A DNA stretch of 64,000 nucleotides from JAGQPD01 sp020426865 (GCA_041399065.1 JAWKTN010000004.1:496001-560000), one strand, 5' to 3'; shown: positions 48,048 to 57,398, numbered from the stretch's first letter. Program-made: numbers and translations. The notes: generated by a model from the sequence alone, not told the origin.

Positions 48048-48800
48048 GTGAATGTTGAAAACTCCCCAGCCATGGCGGTCGTATTGGCGGCTGGCAAAGG
48101 GACCCGCATGGAGATGGACATCCCCAAGGTCTTGGTTCCTGCTTGTGGCCGACCATTGATCCGGTACGTTTTGGATACCCTCCGCCAGGCGGGAGTGCCC
48201 AAGATCGTGGTCGTCATTGGTTATCAGGCAGATCGTGTGCGCGAGGAGCTCCGCGGGCAGGACGATGTCGTGTTTGTCGAACAGACGGAGCAGTTGGGAA
48301 CTGGGCATGCAGTGCAGGTCTGTCGTCGAGAATTGGAAGGGCATCGGGGAGCCGTGTTGATTTTGACAGGCGATTCGCCGCTGACGCAGGCCGATTCGTT
48401 GAGGAAGCTGCTGGAGCTCTATCAAAGCGAACGTCCGGCATGCGTATTGGGGACGCTCATTAAGGATCACCCGGCGGGACTTGGGCGGATCGTGCGTGAT
48501 GCCAACGGTGAATTCATGGCGATCGTTGAGGAAAAGGATGCCAGCGACGAGCAGCGGCGGATTGGCGAAGTGAACATGAGTACGTACGTGTTCGATTGTC
48601 ACGAATTATTGGGAGTTTTGGGGCAATTAAGCAATGACAATCGGCAAGGGGAGTATTACATTACAGACTGCCCAGGTTTACTCAAGCAGCAAGGGAAGGT
48701 AGTCAAGGCTTTGGCGGTGCTCAAGCCATGTGAGGCATTGAGCATCAACAATTTGGCCGATTTGGCGGCTGTCGAAGCGGAGATGCGCAAGTGCCAATGA
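48048..48800 (+). CDS. Monofunctional sugar-phosphate nucleotidyltransferase (GlmU N-terminal-like)
   Basis: A 250-residue NTP transferase. MAVVLAAGKGTRM (9-21), DIPKVLVPACGRPLI, QTEQLGTGHAV and LILTGDSPL are the uridylyltransferase signatures of GlmU, but the left-handed beta-helix acetyltransferase domain is absent; only the pyrophosphorylase half is present. I use the GTG at 48048; an ATG at 48072 is an alternative. It overlaps prs by ATGA, matching the glmU-prs-ctc-pth order of many bacteria, so UDP-GlcNAc formation is likely, with acetylation done by another protein. Confidence 0.88.
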   Translation: MNVENSPAMAVVLAAGKGTRMEMDIPKVLVPACGRPLIRYVLDTLRQAGVPKIVVVIGYQADRVREELRGQDDVVFVEQTEQLGTGHAVQVCRRELEGHRGAVLILTGDSPLTQADSLRKLLELYQSERPACVLGTLIKDHPAGLGRIVRDANGEFMAIVEEKDASDEQRRIGEVNMSTYVFDCHELLGVLGQLSNDNRQGEYYITDCPGLLKQQGKVVKALAVLKPCEALSINNLADLAAVEAEMRKCQ

Positions 48801-49753
48801 GAGAACTGAAGATCTTTAGCGGACGTGCAAACATCGATTTGGCTCGCAAGATCTGTGCGTTCCTGAATATCCCGTTGGGGCGGATTGCATTGAGCGATTT
48901 CCCGGACGGTGAAATTAGTTGCAAGGTCGAGGAGGATGTGCGGGGCCGCGACGTCTACTTGATTCAGCCGACCTGTCCTCCGGTCAACAAGAACCTGATG
49001 GAATTGTTGATCATGATTGACAGTTGCAAGCGTGCCAGTGCGGCCCGGGTGACGGCGGTTCTGCCTTATTTTGGTTATGCTCGGCAGGATCGCAAGGACG
49101 AAGGGCGGGTGCCGATCACGGCCAAGTTGGTTGCGAATATTATTACACGAGCGGGTGCGGACCGGGCACTGACCATGGATTTGCATGCCGCTCAGATTCA
49201 AGGTTTTTTCGATGTCCCGGTCGACCACCTCTATGCCGCACCGGTCTTGAACCGTTATTTCGTCGACATGAAGATCGAGGCGTCGCAGATTGTCGTTGTC
49301 AGTCCGGACCAGGGGAGCATCAAACGAGCTCTGGGACATTCAAAACGACTGGGGGGCAAGCTGGCGATCGTCGACAAACGCCGCAGCAGTGCCTCGGAGA
49401 CTCGACAGGAAAACATTATCGGTGGTCCCGTCGGCGGGCGGATCGCGTTGATGTTTGACGACATGATCAGCACGGCCGGCTCGATCTGTGGGGCCGCAAA
49501 AATGGTACATGCCGAAGGGGCCACCAAAATCTATGTGGCCGCCACCCACGCCGTCTTGTGCGGACCGGCCATCCAGCGGCTGCAGGAATCACCGATCGAC
49601 GAAATTGTGGTGACCGACACGATCCCGCTGCAGGATCACCAGAAGTTATCGAAGATTCGAGTGCTGACGGTGGCGCCGTTGTTGGGGGAGGCCATCAAAC
49701 GCATCCACCATGACGAATCGATCAGTGAGATTTTTCGCGATGATCGCGTCTGA
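48797..49753 (+). CDS. prs: Ribose-phosphate pyrophosphokinase
   Basis: Makes PRPP from ribose-5-phosphate and ATP for nucleotide, His and Trp synthesis. 318 residues. Start ATG 48797 overlaps the previous stop. Motifs: FSGRANIDLA, SDFPDGEISCKVEEDVRGRD, the flexible loop region YFGYARQDRKDEGRVPI, TMDLHAAQIQGFF, and the PRPP-binding MFDDMISTAGSI. A GTG two codons further up is also possible but the overlap favours the ATG. Confidence 0.97.
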   Translation: MRELKIFSGRANIDLARKICAFLNIPLGRIALSDFPDGEISCKVEEDVRGRDVYLIQPTCPPVNKNLMELLIMIDSCKRASAARVTAVLPYFGYARQDRKDEGRVPITAKLVANIITRAGADRALTMDLHAAQIQGFFDVPVDHLYAAPVLNRYFVDMKIEASQIVVVSPDQGSIKRALGHSKRLGGKLAIVDKRRSSASETRQENIIGGPVGGRIALMFDDMISTAGSICGAAKMVHAEGATKIYVAATHAVLCGPAIQRLQESPIDEIVVTDTIPLQDHQKLSKIRVLTVAPLLGEAIKRIHHDESISEIFRDDRV

Positions 49754-49771
49754 TACGAGCCCCTTATTTCT

Positions 49772-50104
49772 TTATTCTTTTTCCTTGGTGGGGGCCTCGC
49801 GACGAAACACCGCCACCACGTCCTCAATCGGTACAACGAAAAGCTGATTGTCGGGCTCGAAGTCGACCGGAATGGCGTTCTTGGGGTGGAAGAGGATTTT
49901 GTCGTATTGCCGTAATGGAACGTCTTCGTCGTGCTCGATCTGCGCCGAGATCGTCACGATCCGCCCGGTAATGGTGGGGATCTCTGCCTGGTCGGGCAAG
50001 GCGATCCCCCCCTTGGTTTCCCGCTTCGGCTCATCCTTGCGGACCAAAACTCGCGCGCCAATCGGTTCCACGTACTCGAAGGTTGGCTTGGTGGCTCGAG
50101 CCAT
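49772..50104 (-). CDS. GroES-like co-chaperonin (Cpn10 family)
   Basis: A 110-residue small beta-barrel from ATG 50104 (MARATKPTFEYVEPIGARVLV). GARVLVRKDEPKRETKGGIALPD is the GroES first strand and mobile loop, then GRIVTISAQ and YDKILFHPKNAIPVDF correspond to the remaining strands. Upstream frame (to 50251) lacks similarity and I exclude it; GGAG lies 12 nt before the ATG. No groEL is adjacent, and the mobile loop tip (GGIALPD) differs slightly from GGIVLTG-type loops, so it may be a paralogue with a special partner. It opposes prs and rplY. Confidence 0.85.
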   Translation of the reverse strand: MARATKPTFEYVEPIGARVLVRKDEPKRETKGGIALPDQAEIPTITGRIVTISAQIEHDEDVPLRQYDKILFHPKNAIPVDFEPDNQLFVVPIEDVVAVFRREAPTKEKE

Positions 50105-50394
50105 AAAATCTGCATCTCCGGGGGGCTGGTTTTTCAGGAGCGGTACCGGAACCAATGGACGAACATGCCGGATTGGCGGGGACGCCAGACGATCGAGTGG
50201 GCTGTGGGTTGCGCTGCTGGATCGGTCGTCAAGCTTTTCGTAATCCCGCAAGCCTAGTCGGTGGCCGTGAAATGGACAAGATCAGCCCGGAAAACCGGGA
50301 AACCTGGGCTTGTATTTATGAGCCAATGTGCAAAAATACTCGATTCTCTTGAGACGAATTAGCTTGAATCAGTGACGACGACAAGGGGTCGAGC

Positions 50395-51021
50395 ATGGCC
50401 GAACAGATACAGGTCGAGAAGCGAGAATCGCGGGGCAAGCGTCAAGCACGAAAGATGCGCGAGGCGGGAAAAACACCGGCAGTGCTGTACGGCCATGGGG
50501 AGGCAAACGTTAGCCTGTCGATGCCAACCGACGCGTTGGCGGCGGTCTTGCGGCATGGTGCTCATGTGGTCGAGCTGCAAGGGGCAGTGAAGGAGACGGC
50601 GCTATTGAAAAGCGTGCAGTGGGATCCCTTTGGCGTCGAAGTGCTCCACGTCGATCTGACTCGCGTCAGTGCCGACGAGTCCGCGGAAATGACGCTGGCA
50701 CTTGTGCTGCGGGGGGAGGCACCGGGAACCCATCACGGCGGAATCGTGGAGCAGCCGGTGCACGAGATTCAATTAATGTGCCCGATCAACGCTATTCCAG
50801 AAAAGCTGGAATTGAACATCAATCATTTGGAAGTTGGGCAATCGGTGAAGGCGAAAGATGTGCCGATCCCCAGCGGTGCCAAATTGCTGACCGATGCGGA
50901 GTTGATTGTGGTGCACTGCGTCGTACCGGCGGCGGAGGCCGAAGCGGTGGCGCCAAGCGAATCGGCGGAACCGGAATTGATTGGCCGCAAGCCGGCCGAA
51001 GCAGAGGCCGAGGAGGAATAG
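50395..51021 (+). CDS. rplY: 50S ribosomal protein L25 (CTC family)
   Basis: A 208-residue 5S-rRNA-binding protein of the long CTC type. The N-terminal L25 part (EKRESRGKRQARKMREAGKTPAVLYGHG) contacts 5S rRNA; the C-terminal TL5-like domain follows (VHVDLTRVSADE-like, then VHEIQLMCPINAIPEKLELN), with an acidic tail (PAEAEAEEE). ATG 50395. It is the next gene after prs on this strand, consistent with the conserved prs-ctc-pth order, with a GroES-like gene inserted on the other strand. Confidence 0.95.
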   Translation: MAEQIQVEKRESRGKRQARKMREAGKTPAVLYGHGEANVSLSMPTDALAAVLRHGAHVVELQGAVKETALLKSVQWDPFGVEVLHVDLTRVSADESAEMTLALVLRGEAPGTHHGGIVEQPVHEIQLMCPINAIPEKLELNINHLEVGQSVKAKDVPIPSGAKLLTDAELIVVHCVVPAAEAEAVAPSESAEPELIGRKPAEAEAEEE

Positions 51022-51120
51022 TGAAGAACGCTGGCCCATGCTTGCTCGTCGCCTGGGGCCCTATCCAGACGGCCGGCGGTCAGGTCGGGCAGCGTGGGGG
51101 AAGAAAGCGAGTGGCAAGTC

Positions 51121-51693
51121 ATGAAGTTGATCGTGGGGCTTGGCAATCCAGGCCGCCGATATGAAGCGACTCGTCACAATATTGGCTTTGACGTTATCGC
51201 AGAATTGGCTCGGCGATACGCCAACGGAAACCCGAAAACGCGATTTCAAGGGGAGACGATCGACGCAACGTGGGATGGCCGGAGCTATCTGCTGCTGCTT
51301 CCGCAAACGTTTATGAATCTCAGCGGCAGTAGTGTCGTGGCGGCTCGAGATTTTTATCAATTGGAAGCCGCCGACATACTGGTCGTCTGTGATGACTTCA
51401 ACTTGCCGCTGGGCCAGTTGCGGCTGCGAGCGCGGGGGTCGGCCGGAGGTCAGAAGGGATTGGCGGATATCATCAGCCGACTGGGGACCGACCAAATCCC
51501 ACGGCTACGATTGGGGATCGGACCGGTACCTCCTGCTTGGGATGCGGTCGATTTCGTGTTGGGGAAATTTACCCGGTCCGAACGGCCGGTGGTGGATGAT
51601 GTTGTCCAGCTGGCGGCCAACGCTGCGGCTGAATGGGGAAATTTGGGAATTCAGGTCGCGATGAACCGCTACAATGCCAAGACGAGTTCCTAA
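51121..51693 (+). CDS. pth: Peptidyl-tRNA hydrolase
   Basis: Cleaves peptidyl-tRNA released from stalled ribosomes. 190 residues. Start ATG 51121 gives MKLIVGLGNPGRRYEATRHN, with catalytic His in TRHNIGFDV; FMNLSG, CDDFNLPLGQLRLR and GSAGGQKGLADII are the other family motifs. A start 9 codons further up has no family support. It precedes rpsF by 87 nt. Confidence 0.97.
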   Translation: MKLIVGLGNPGRRYEATRHNIGFDVIAELARRYANGNPKTRFQGETIDATWDGRSYLLLLPQTFMNLSGSSVVAARDFYQLEAADILVVCDDFNLPLGQLRLRARGSAGGQKGLADIISRLGTDQIPRLRLGIGPVPPAWDAVDFVLGKFTRSERPVVDDVVQLAANAAAEWGNLGIQVAMNRYNAKTSS

Positions 51694-51780
51694 AGATACG
51701 ACTCCCGAGAAATACGATTGCGGAAACGACGCGAGCAAGCGGATCGCAACACATACGAACCAATTTGAGTGACAAGGAGA

Positions 51781-52236
51781 ATGGTTTTGACACGGCGAGC
51801 CTACGAGGGGATGTTTTTGATCGATTCAAATCGCTACGCGCGGGATCCTTCGGGAGTATCCGATGGTGTCGTGCAGATGATCGAAAAGTGCGGCGGCGAA
51901 ATGTTGGTCAGCCGGCTTTGGAGCGAGCAGCGATTGGCGTATCCGATCAAAGGCCAACGAAAAGGGACTTATTGGCTGACCTACTTCCGCCTCGAAAGTG
52001 ATGCGGTGAAGGACCTCAACCGCGCCTGCCAACTCAACGGAAACCTGTTGCGGCATTTGGTCTTAACGGTGGATGAACGTCTGGTCGGCACCCTCGTCGA
52101 ACACGCGCGAGCGGGAGGGGAGCCCAAATCGGTTGTTTCGCGACCAGCTGATGATGACGATGATGATGACGATCGTCGCCGACGCCGCCGTGGAGCGGAT
52201 GACGTGGACGACGGTGACGAAGGTGACGACGACTAG
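51781..52236 (+). CDS. rpsF: 30S ribosomal protein S6
   Basis: Platform protein of the small subunit. About 151 residues: RRAYEGMFLIDSN, VQMIEKCGGEMLVSRLWSEQRLAY and YWLTYFRLES are S6 strands; the tail is a long acidic/basic run (DDDDDDDDRRRRRRG). The ATG 51781 is just 1 nt after AAGGAGA, too close for normal initiation; a TTG at 51787, 7 nt from GGAG, is the better-spaced start. rpsR, normally in this operon, is not present between ssb and rplI. Confidence 0.94.
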   Translation: MVLTRRAYEGMFLIDSNRYARDPSGVSDGVVQMIEKCGGEMLVSRLWSEQRLAYPIKGQRKGTYWLTYFRLESDAVKDLNRACQLNGNLLRHLVLTVDERLVGTLVEHARAGGEPKSVVSRPADDDDDDDDRRRRRRGADDVDDGDEGDDD

Positions 52237-52278
52237 TTTTTTGCCCCTGGTAGCGGCCGATCGTTAGCGGCCAACAGT

Positions 52279-52308
52279 TGGAAAAGGTGGGGCTGGAAAA
52301 GGTGGGGC
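52279..52308. repeat. Tandem 15-bp duplication
   Basis: TGGAAAAGGTGGGGC repeated exactly twice, in the rpsF-ssb gap. No function evident. Confidence 0.85.
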
Positions 52309-52461
52309 GATCGCCGCCCGTCGTCGGCTCGCGATACCTCTGGGGCGGGGGGACTTGCTGCCTAGGATTAGATCTGCTAATCTCCGGCTAGTAACGGATA
52401 CATCTGTTCACACCGTTGAGAGCGGCTGGGATGTTCCGCGTCGCCAAAGGAGGTAACGATC

Positions 52462-52923
52462 ATGGCAAGTTACAACCGAGTCATTTTAATGGGGAACCTG
52501 ACGCGAGACGTTGAGGTGCGGTACGTCGGCAATAACATGGCGGTCACGGATATAGGATTGGCCGTCAACGATCGTCGCAAGAACCCGCAAACGGGTGAGT
52601 GGATTGAAGATACGACGTTTGTGGATATTACGCTATGGGGACGAACGGCTGAAATTGCGGCGGAGTACTTGAGCAAAGGGAGTCCGGTGTTCATCGAAGG
52701 GCGCCTGAAATTGGACCAGTGGGAATCGGAAGGCCAGAAGCGATCGAAGTTGAAGGTCGTCGGTGAAAAACTTCAGTTCATCAGCGGGCGAGGGCCGGCG
52801 GGTGAAGGCGGTGGCAGCAGCAGCGGCAGCGGGGCGTCCACGGGCGGATCTCGCGGTCAACAGGATGATGCGATGGAAGCGGCCCATTCGGCGATGCCGG
52901 GGGGGGACGATATCCCATTTTGA
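52462..52923 (+). CDS. ssb: Single-stranded DNA-binding protein
   Basis: A 153-residue SSB: OB fold at 1-105 (MASYNRVILMGNLTRDVEVR, VDITLWGRTAEIAAEYL, GSPVFIEGRLKLDQWE), then a Gly/Ser-rich linker and the acidic C-terminal tip GGDDIPF that binds partner proteins. GGAGG stands before ATG 52462. It lies in the rpsF-ssb-rplI-dnaB order. Confidence 0.97.
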   Translation: MASYNRVILMGNLTRDVEVRYVGNNMAVTDIGLAVNDRRKNPQTGEWIEDTTFVDITLWGRTAEIAAEYLSKGSPVFIEGRLKLDQWESEGQKRSKLKVVGEKLQFISGRGPAGEGGGSSSGSGASTGGSRGQQDDAMEAAHSAMPGGDDIPF

Positions 52924-53053
52924 ATTTCGTTCGATGGTTGATGGAAACACCATCGCAGCGATGGACAATAGCAATTCATGACAATTCTTCAGGGCGGCCA
53001 TTGTCACGGGACGGCCGTCCCTGAATCACGAGATCATTGGTAGGGAATCTGAT

Positions 53054-53617
53054 ATGCCAAGCAAAGCCAATTCAAGTTGTAAATCCTCCAACGTCCAGCG
53101 TTCGGCGTTTCGGCCCAAACGGTTGCCGAAGGGGCCCAACGGAGGCATTCAGCTATTGCTCATTCAGACGGTCAGTCATCTGGGGCAGCAGGGGGATGTG
53201 GTTTACGTGCGCCCAGGATATGCGAAGAATTACCTTCTTCCGCAAGGGCTCGCCACGATTGCCACGGACCATCACAAACGAATGGTTGAAAAGCATCGCG
53301 CCCGGCTGTTGGAGATCGAGAAGGCGAGGCTAAAGAGCTTCCGCGACTTGGCGGACCTGATCGGCAAACAGAGCGTCACAATCGAAGCGAACGCGAATGA
53401 CGAAGGACATTTGTATGGCAGCGTTGGGGCGGCTGAAATCGTGGCGGCGCTCAAGCAACAGGATTTCAATATCGCGTCGGATCAGGTGAAGCTGGAAGGA
53501 CCGCTGAAGGAGCTCGGTTTGTACACCGTGAAGATCCGGCTGCATGCTTCCGTCGATGCCGAACTGAAGGTATGGGTTGTCCCGTCGGTCGGTAGCGCTG
53601 ATGGCACCGGCAGCTAG
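53054..53617 (+). CDS. rplI: 50S ribosomal protein L9 with N-terminal extension
   Basis: A 187-residue L9. The usual family start (methionine followed by the first strand) corresponds to about residue 32 here: IQLLLIQTVSHLGQQGDVVYVRPGYAKNYLLP. The preceding 31 residues are basic (FRPKRLPKGPNGG) and have no counterpart in most bacteria. The connecting helix and C-terminal domain (TIEANANDEGHLYGSVGAAEIVAAL) are normal. ATG 53054. A strong terminator follows. Confidence 0.94.
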   Translation: MPSKANSSCKSSNVQRSAFRPKRLPKGPNGGIQLLLIQTVSHLGQQGDVVYVRPGYAKNYLLPQGLATIATDHHKRMVEKHRARLLEIEKARLKSFRDLADLIGKQSVTIEANANDEGHLYGSVGAAEIVAALKQQDFNIASDQVKLEGPLKELGLYTVKIRLHASVDAELKVWVVPSVGSADGTGS

Positions 53618-53671
53618 GCAGCGAGACACGTTGTCGACCAGTTTTCCACACGATTCCCCGAATTGCTGGCC

Positions 53672-53712
53672 CACCGCCGCGATCCCAACACGATCGCGGC
53701 GGTGCTTTTTTT
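53672..53712 (+). terminator. Rho-independent terminator after rplI
   Basis: CACCGCCGCGATC (53672-53684) pairs over 13 bp with GATCGCGGCGGTG (53692-53704), 7-nt loop, then C and seven T's. It separates the ribosomal-protein unit from dnaB. Confidence 0.93.
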
Positions 53713-54006
53713 CAGGCATGATATCGTGACATTCCGGGACGGCGACGGTGATGCTCCTTCGTTCCCACTGCGCTTGGCGGCCGAGCCAAGTGCGGCGGTC
53801 TTGCGGTCTTTGTGAAAATGGTTGAGGATGCAGGAATGGATGACTTGCTGCAGCGACGGCTTGCCTGCTGCCTCGGCAGTCGTCCGCCGAGGACTTATCG
53901 AGATATTCGACGTAGATTGTCGTGCGATGTCGTCGTGCGATGTCGCATGATGTCGTAACGGTTGTCAGAAAGACGCTAGTGGTGATGCCAGGGAGGTTGC
54001 GCGGCG
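53713..54006. other. rplI-dnaB gap with short repeats
   Basis: No ORF. Near 53919-53954 the motif GTCGTGCGATGTC recurs as overlapping copies (GTCGTGCGATGTCGTCGTGC...). Otherwise nothing recognised; a dnaB promoter must lie here. Confidence 0.4.
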
Positions 54007-55452
54007 ATGGCTACAGAGGGTAAACGGAGTTCACGTAGTCGCAGAAAATTCGATGCTTCTCATGCCGAGGAGACGTTGCCACGGCAGTTGCCGTCGAGCG
54101 TGCCGGCTGAGGTGTGCGTCTTGGGGAGCATTCTGTTGTGGCCCGACGCGATGGACGACGTGTTGGGCATTCTTCGGGCCGATGATTTTTTCGATCCGGC
54201 GAACCGATTGATATTCGAGTCGATGCAGGCGGTCAGCGAAGGGGGCCGCAAGATCGACCATGCATTGCTGGTAGAAGACCTGAAGAAGAAGGATGCTTTG
54301 GAGCAAGCTGGCGGGATCCCGCACTTGTTTCATGTCGCTCAGTCGGTACCGACGGCAGCCAATGCTCAATACTATGCCGAGATCGTGCGTGAATCATCCA
54401 GTCGCCGGTCGCTTATCGAGGCGTGTACGGAGGTTCTTCGCGACGCCTACGATTCGTCATTTCGGTCCATCGAATTGCTCAGTGCCGCCGAGCAGCGGAT
54501 ATTCGCCATCTTGGAAGGGCGAACCAATAACAATATTCACGAGATTTCCGATGTATTGACGGTCGCCATGGACCGCATCGACGCGCGGATGCGTGGCGAG
54601 CATCAAAAGGGTTCCGTGCAGACGGGCTTCATTGACATGGACAATTTGACGGGTGGCTTGCACGGATCGGAGCTGATCATTCTCGCGGCTCGGCCGAGCA
54701 TGGGGAAAACGGCATTCGCGATGAACATCGCCGAGAACGTAGCGCTTCAAGAGAAAGCGCCGGTATTGTTCGTCAGTTTGGAAATGTCGGCCACGGAATT
54801 GGCGGACCGTCTGTTGTGTTCGGTGGCGAAAGTCAACGGTCACCATTTGCGAAACGGCACGATTTCCAAGCAGGATCGCGAGCGGCTGGTGGAAAAGGCG
54901 GGGATCATCAGCAGTTCGCCGCTGTTCGTCGACGACTCGCCATCGCGAACCGTGACGGAAATCGCCGCCGCCGCTCGACGTATTCGCCGCCGCACGGGTG
55001 CGCTCGGATTGATCGTGATCGATTACCTGCAATTGATCGAACCCGATAATTCTCGTGATCCACGCCAGGAGCAGGTCGCCAAGATCGCTCGAAGACTAAA
55101 AGGTCTGGCTCGTGAATTGGACGTCCCGGTCCTCTGTTTGGCGCAGCTGAATCGCCAAGCGGAGGTCTCCAAGGAGAACCGACCGCGGTTGAGTCATCTT
55201 CGTGAGTCGGGGGCGATTGAGCAAGATGCGGACGTGGTGATGTTTGTGCACCGTGAGGAGTATTATCGGACGCCGGAAGAGCGCGAGGAAGTTGCGGGCC
55301 AGGCCGAAATTATTATTGCCAAACAGCGAAACGGCCCGATTGGCGATATCGACTTGCTGTGGCAAAAAGAGTTCACACGTTTTGTCAACCCGGCGAAACG
55401 CGCGTATGACGATTTCGAACAGTTCAATGATCCCAACGCGGATCCGTTTTAG
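54007..55452 (+). CDS. dnaB: Replicative DNA helicase DnaB
   Basis: A 481-residue hexameric helicase unwinding ahead of the fork. N-terminal domain (PAEVCVLGSILLWPDAMDDV), linker, then the RecA-type core: Walker A ARPSMGKTAFA near residue 235, VSLEMSATELADRLL, IDYLQLIEP (Walker B), LCLAQLNRQAE and DADVVMFVHREEYY. No intein is present at the usual Walker A position. ATG 54007. Last gene of the replication-translation cluster. Confidence 0.97.
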   Translation: MATEGKRSSRSRRKFDASHAEETLPRQLPSSVPAEVCVLGSILLWPDAMDDVLGILRADDFFDPANRLIFESMQAVSEGGRKIDHALLVEDLKKKDALEQAGGIPHLFHVAQSVPTAANAQYYAEIVRESSSRRSLIEACTEVLRDAYDSSFRSIELLSAAEQRIFAILEGRTNNNIHEISDVLTVAMDRIDARMRGEHQKGSVQTGFIDMDNLTGGLHGSELIILAARPSMGKTAFAMNIAENVALQEKAPVLFVSLEMSATELADRLLCSVAKVNGHHLRNGTISKQDRERLVEKAGIISSSPLFVDDSPSRTVTEIAAAARRIRRRTGALGLIVIDYLQLIEPDNSRDPRQEQVAKIARRLKGLARELDVPVLCLAQLNRQAEVSKENRPRLSHLRESGAIEQDADVVMFVHREEYYRTPEEREEVAGQAEIIIAKQRNGPIGDIDLLWQKEFTRFVNPAKRAYDDFEQFNDPNADPF

Positions 55453-55494
55453 TATCGGGAACGAGTGCACTCGCCGAGTGCGAGGGCGTATCCA

Positions 55495-56421
55495 ATGGCA
55501 TCGCCGCACGCCAATTCGAAAATCACTGACGCCGCCGGCCGGGGCGTGCGGGCGATAGTTCGAGCGATTCTGTCCAGCATCATCTTGGCGAGCATCAAGG
55601 TGGTGGGGGGCATCTTGGGTAACTCGTATGCATTGATTGCCGACGGCGTGGAATCGATGTTGGACATCCTCAGTTCGCTCGTGGTTCTGGGAAGCTTGAA
55701 GATTTCAGCTCAGCCTGCCAATGATCGACATCCATACGGGTACGGAAAGGTCGAACCGTTAGCGGCTCTGGTTGTGGCAACTGCTTTGCTGGTAGCTGCC
55801 GTTGGCATTGGCATCCAGAGCGTTCGCGAGATTCGCACACCTCATCATGCGCCGGCCGTATTCACGCTAGTGATTCTCGTGGTCGTCGTCATCACGAAGG
55901 AGTCGATGTTTCGGGTATTGCGGGGAACGGGGCAGTCAATTGGTAGTGATTCGATGCAAGTGGACGCCTGGCATCATCGCTCGGACTCGCTCACGTCGGT
56001 CGCGGCGTTCATCGGGATTTCGATCGCGTTGGTCGCCGGTCCGGGCTACGAAGCGGCGGACGACTGGGCGGCATTATTTGCGGCGGTCGTTATTGCTTAC
56101 AATGGTGTGCGACTATTTCGTTCTTCGTGGCGGGAGGTGCTGGATGTCGCACCGCCGCCGGAAGTTATGGAGAATGTCCGAGCAATTTCGGCGTCGGTTG
56201 ATGGCGTGCATGGAATCGACAAATGCCGGATTCGCAAGAGCGGCCTGGGGATGTTTGTTGACATTCATGTGGTTGTGGACGGATGCATGACGGTGCGAGA
56301 GGGCCATCGTCTCTCGCATCGTGTCAAGGACCGGTTGCTCGAGAAAGTCGATGGAGTGCAAGATGTGTTGGTGCACATTGAACCGGCCGCGGATGGCGCG
56401 GGCGTCGTTGCGCGTCACTGA
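55495..56421 (+). CDS. Cation diffusion facilitator (CDF) family transporter
   Basis: Exports divalent metal ions (Zn, Co, Fe, Mn) in exchange for protons. 308 residues from ATG 55495 (a GTG at 55465 is possible). Six TM helices: the first metal site is in SYALIADGVESMLDILSS, the signature HPYGYGKVEPLAAL follows, and the TM5 site reads DAWHHRSDSLTS with the His/Asp pair. The C-terminal cytoplasmic domain (GIDKCRIRKSGLGMFVDIHV) is complete. It follows dnaB by 42 nt. Confidence 0.93.
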   Translation: MASPHANSKITDAAGRGVRAIVRAILSSIILASIKVVGGILGNSYALIADGVESMLDILSSLVVLGSLKISAQPANDRHPYGYGKVEPLAALVVATALLVAAVGIGIQSVREIRTPHHAPAVFTLVILVVVVITKESMFRVLRGTGQSIGSDSMQVDAWHHRSDSLTSVAAFIGISIALVAGPGYEAADDWAALFAAVVIAYNGVRLFRSSWREVLDVAPPPEVMENVRAISASVDGVHGIDKCRIRKSGLGMFVDIHVVVDGCMTVREGHRLSHRVKDRLLEKVDGVQDVLVHIEPAADGAGVVARH

Positions 56422-56471
56422 TACATCGCGTATGGGATCACAGTTTAGTTCCAGCGGCGGGGAGTACGAGC

Positions 56472-57056
56472 GTGGGGTCAGGTGGCGTCGTCATTCCGTT
56501 CGTGATCACGTTGATCTTGTTGCTTACCTTGGTGCCGTGGACCAGCGACTTCTTGATGCGCAGGACTCGGGACGGGCACCGTGCCTTTTGGTACGTATTG
56601 GGTGCCTCGGTGATTCTGTTCGTGCCGTCATGTGCGCTGATCACGTTCGCCGTTGATGCGTTTCGTTACGGCAAGTTTCACTATTCCTCTGCGTCTCAAA
56701 TTTCCGACTCCGACGACCTAATTCCTCCGTCGGCCCGAGCCATTACGATTTATCGCTCCAGCAGCGGTTGTCAGGCCAAGTATACCGTGAGGGAAAAATC
56801 GCTGATCAATTGGCTGGAACGTCAGGCCCGCAAGCGGCTGGGGGACGATTCGAAGTTGATTCGTCCCTCAAGCGGCGCGGGAAATGGGGAGCAGCCGGAC
56901 ACGAGTGCGGCGTTCACCGAGCGGTTTGGTTCGTATGGCTGGAAATACGAGGGATGGATGAAGCACTACCAGATACCTGGATCGGTTCGGAGTGGCCCGT
57001 TAAGTGTCTGGCACAATCCGGAGACGGAGGAAGCGTATGAGGACGCAGTCTATTGA
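56472..57056 (+). CDS. Two-TM hypothetical protein
   Basis: Unrecognised 194-residue membrane protein starting with GTG at 56472, with GGGGAG 8 nt upstream. TM helices at about 5-23 (VIPFVITLILLLTLVPW) and 40-63 (FWYVLGASVILFVPSCALIT). The rest is cytoplasmic or periplasmic, with YSSASQISDSDDLIPPSARA and a C-terminal block. It is close behind the CDF gene and may be cotranscribed. Confidence 0.68.
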   Translation: MGSGGVVIPFVITLILLLTLVPWTSDFLMRRTRDGHRAFWYVLGASVILFVPSCALITFAVDAFRYGKFHYSSASQISDSDDLIPPSARAITIYRSSSGCQAKYTVREKSLINWLERQARKRLGDDSKLIRPSSGAGNGEQPDTSAAFTERFGSYGWKYEGWMKHYQIPGSVRSGPLSVWHNPETEEAYEDAVY

Positions 57057-57081
57057 GAAGCTATCGATTAAGGCGAATGAA

Positions 57082-57152
57082 CTGGCCCCCTAGGATTTGA
57101 ACCTAGACTAACTGATCCAGAGTCAGTCGTGCTGCCGTTACACTAGGGGCCA
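57082..57152 (-). tRNA. tRNA-Gln (anticodon CUG)
   Basis: On the minus strand TGGCCCC pairs with GGGGCCA, anticodon arm ACTGA-CTCTGGA-TCAGT (anticodon CTG), T-arm CTAGG-TTCAAAT-CCTAG, discriminator G at 57082, no CCA encoded. 71 nt, isolated between two plus-strand genes. Confidence 0.96.
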
Positions 57153-57398
57153 AAAAATGCATAACGAATGCTGTAGGCCGTTTGGGGGCTTTTCGAGCTT
57201 CGTCTCGTGAGCCGTTAAGCGTAGATGCAAAATGGTCGCCGGTCAAGGTCAGCCAAGGATCTTAGCCGGGGATAATCGCATGGGGGGAAGCGTTGACGGG
57301 AAATCGCGGCCCGGCCTACAATCGGGACTTACGGATTTGCTCGCGCGCGATCCTTCCACCACCACGGCGCCCGCCGGCAGCGACGGATTTTCCCGAAC

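Noticed and set aside
48656..49339. 227-residue open frame antisense to prs
   Set aside because: Shadow of prs coding sequence; no domain features.
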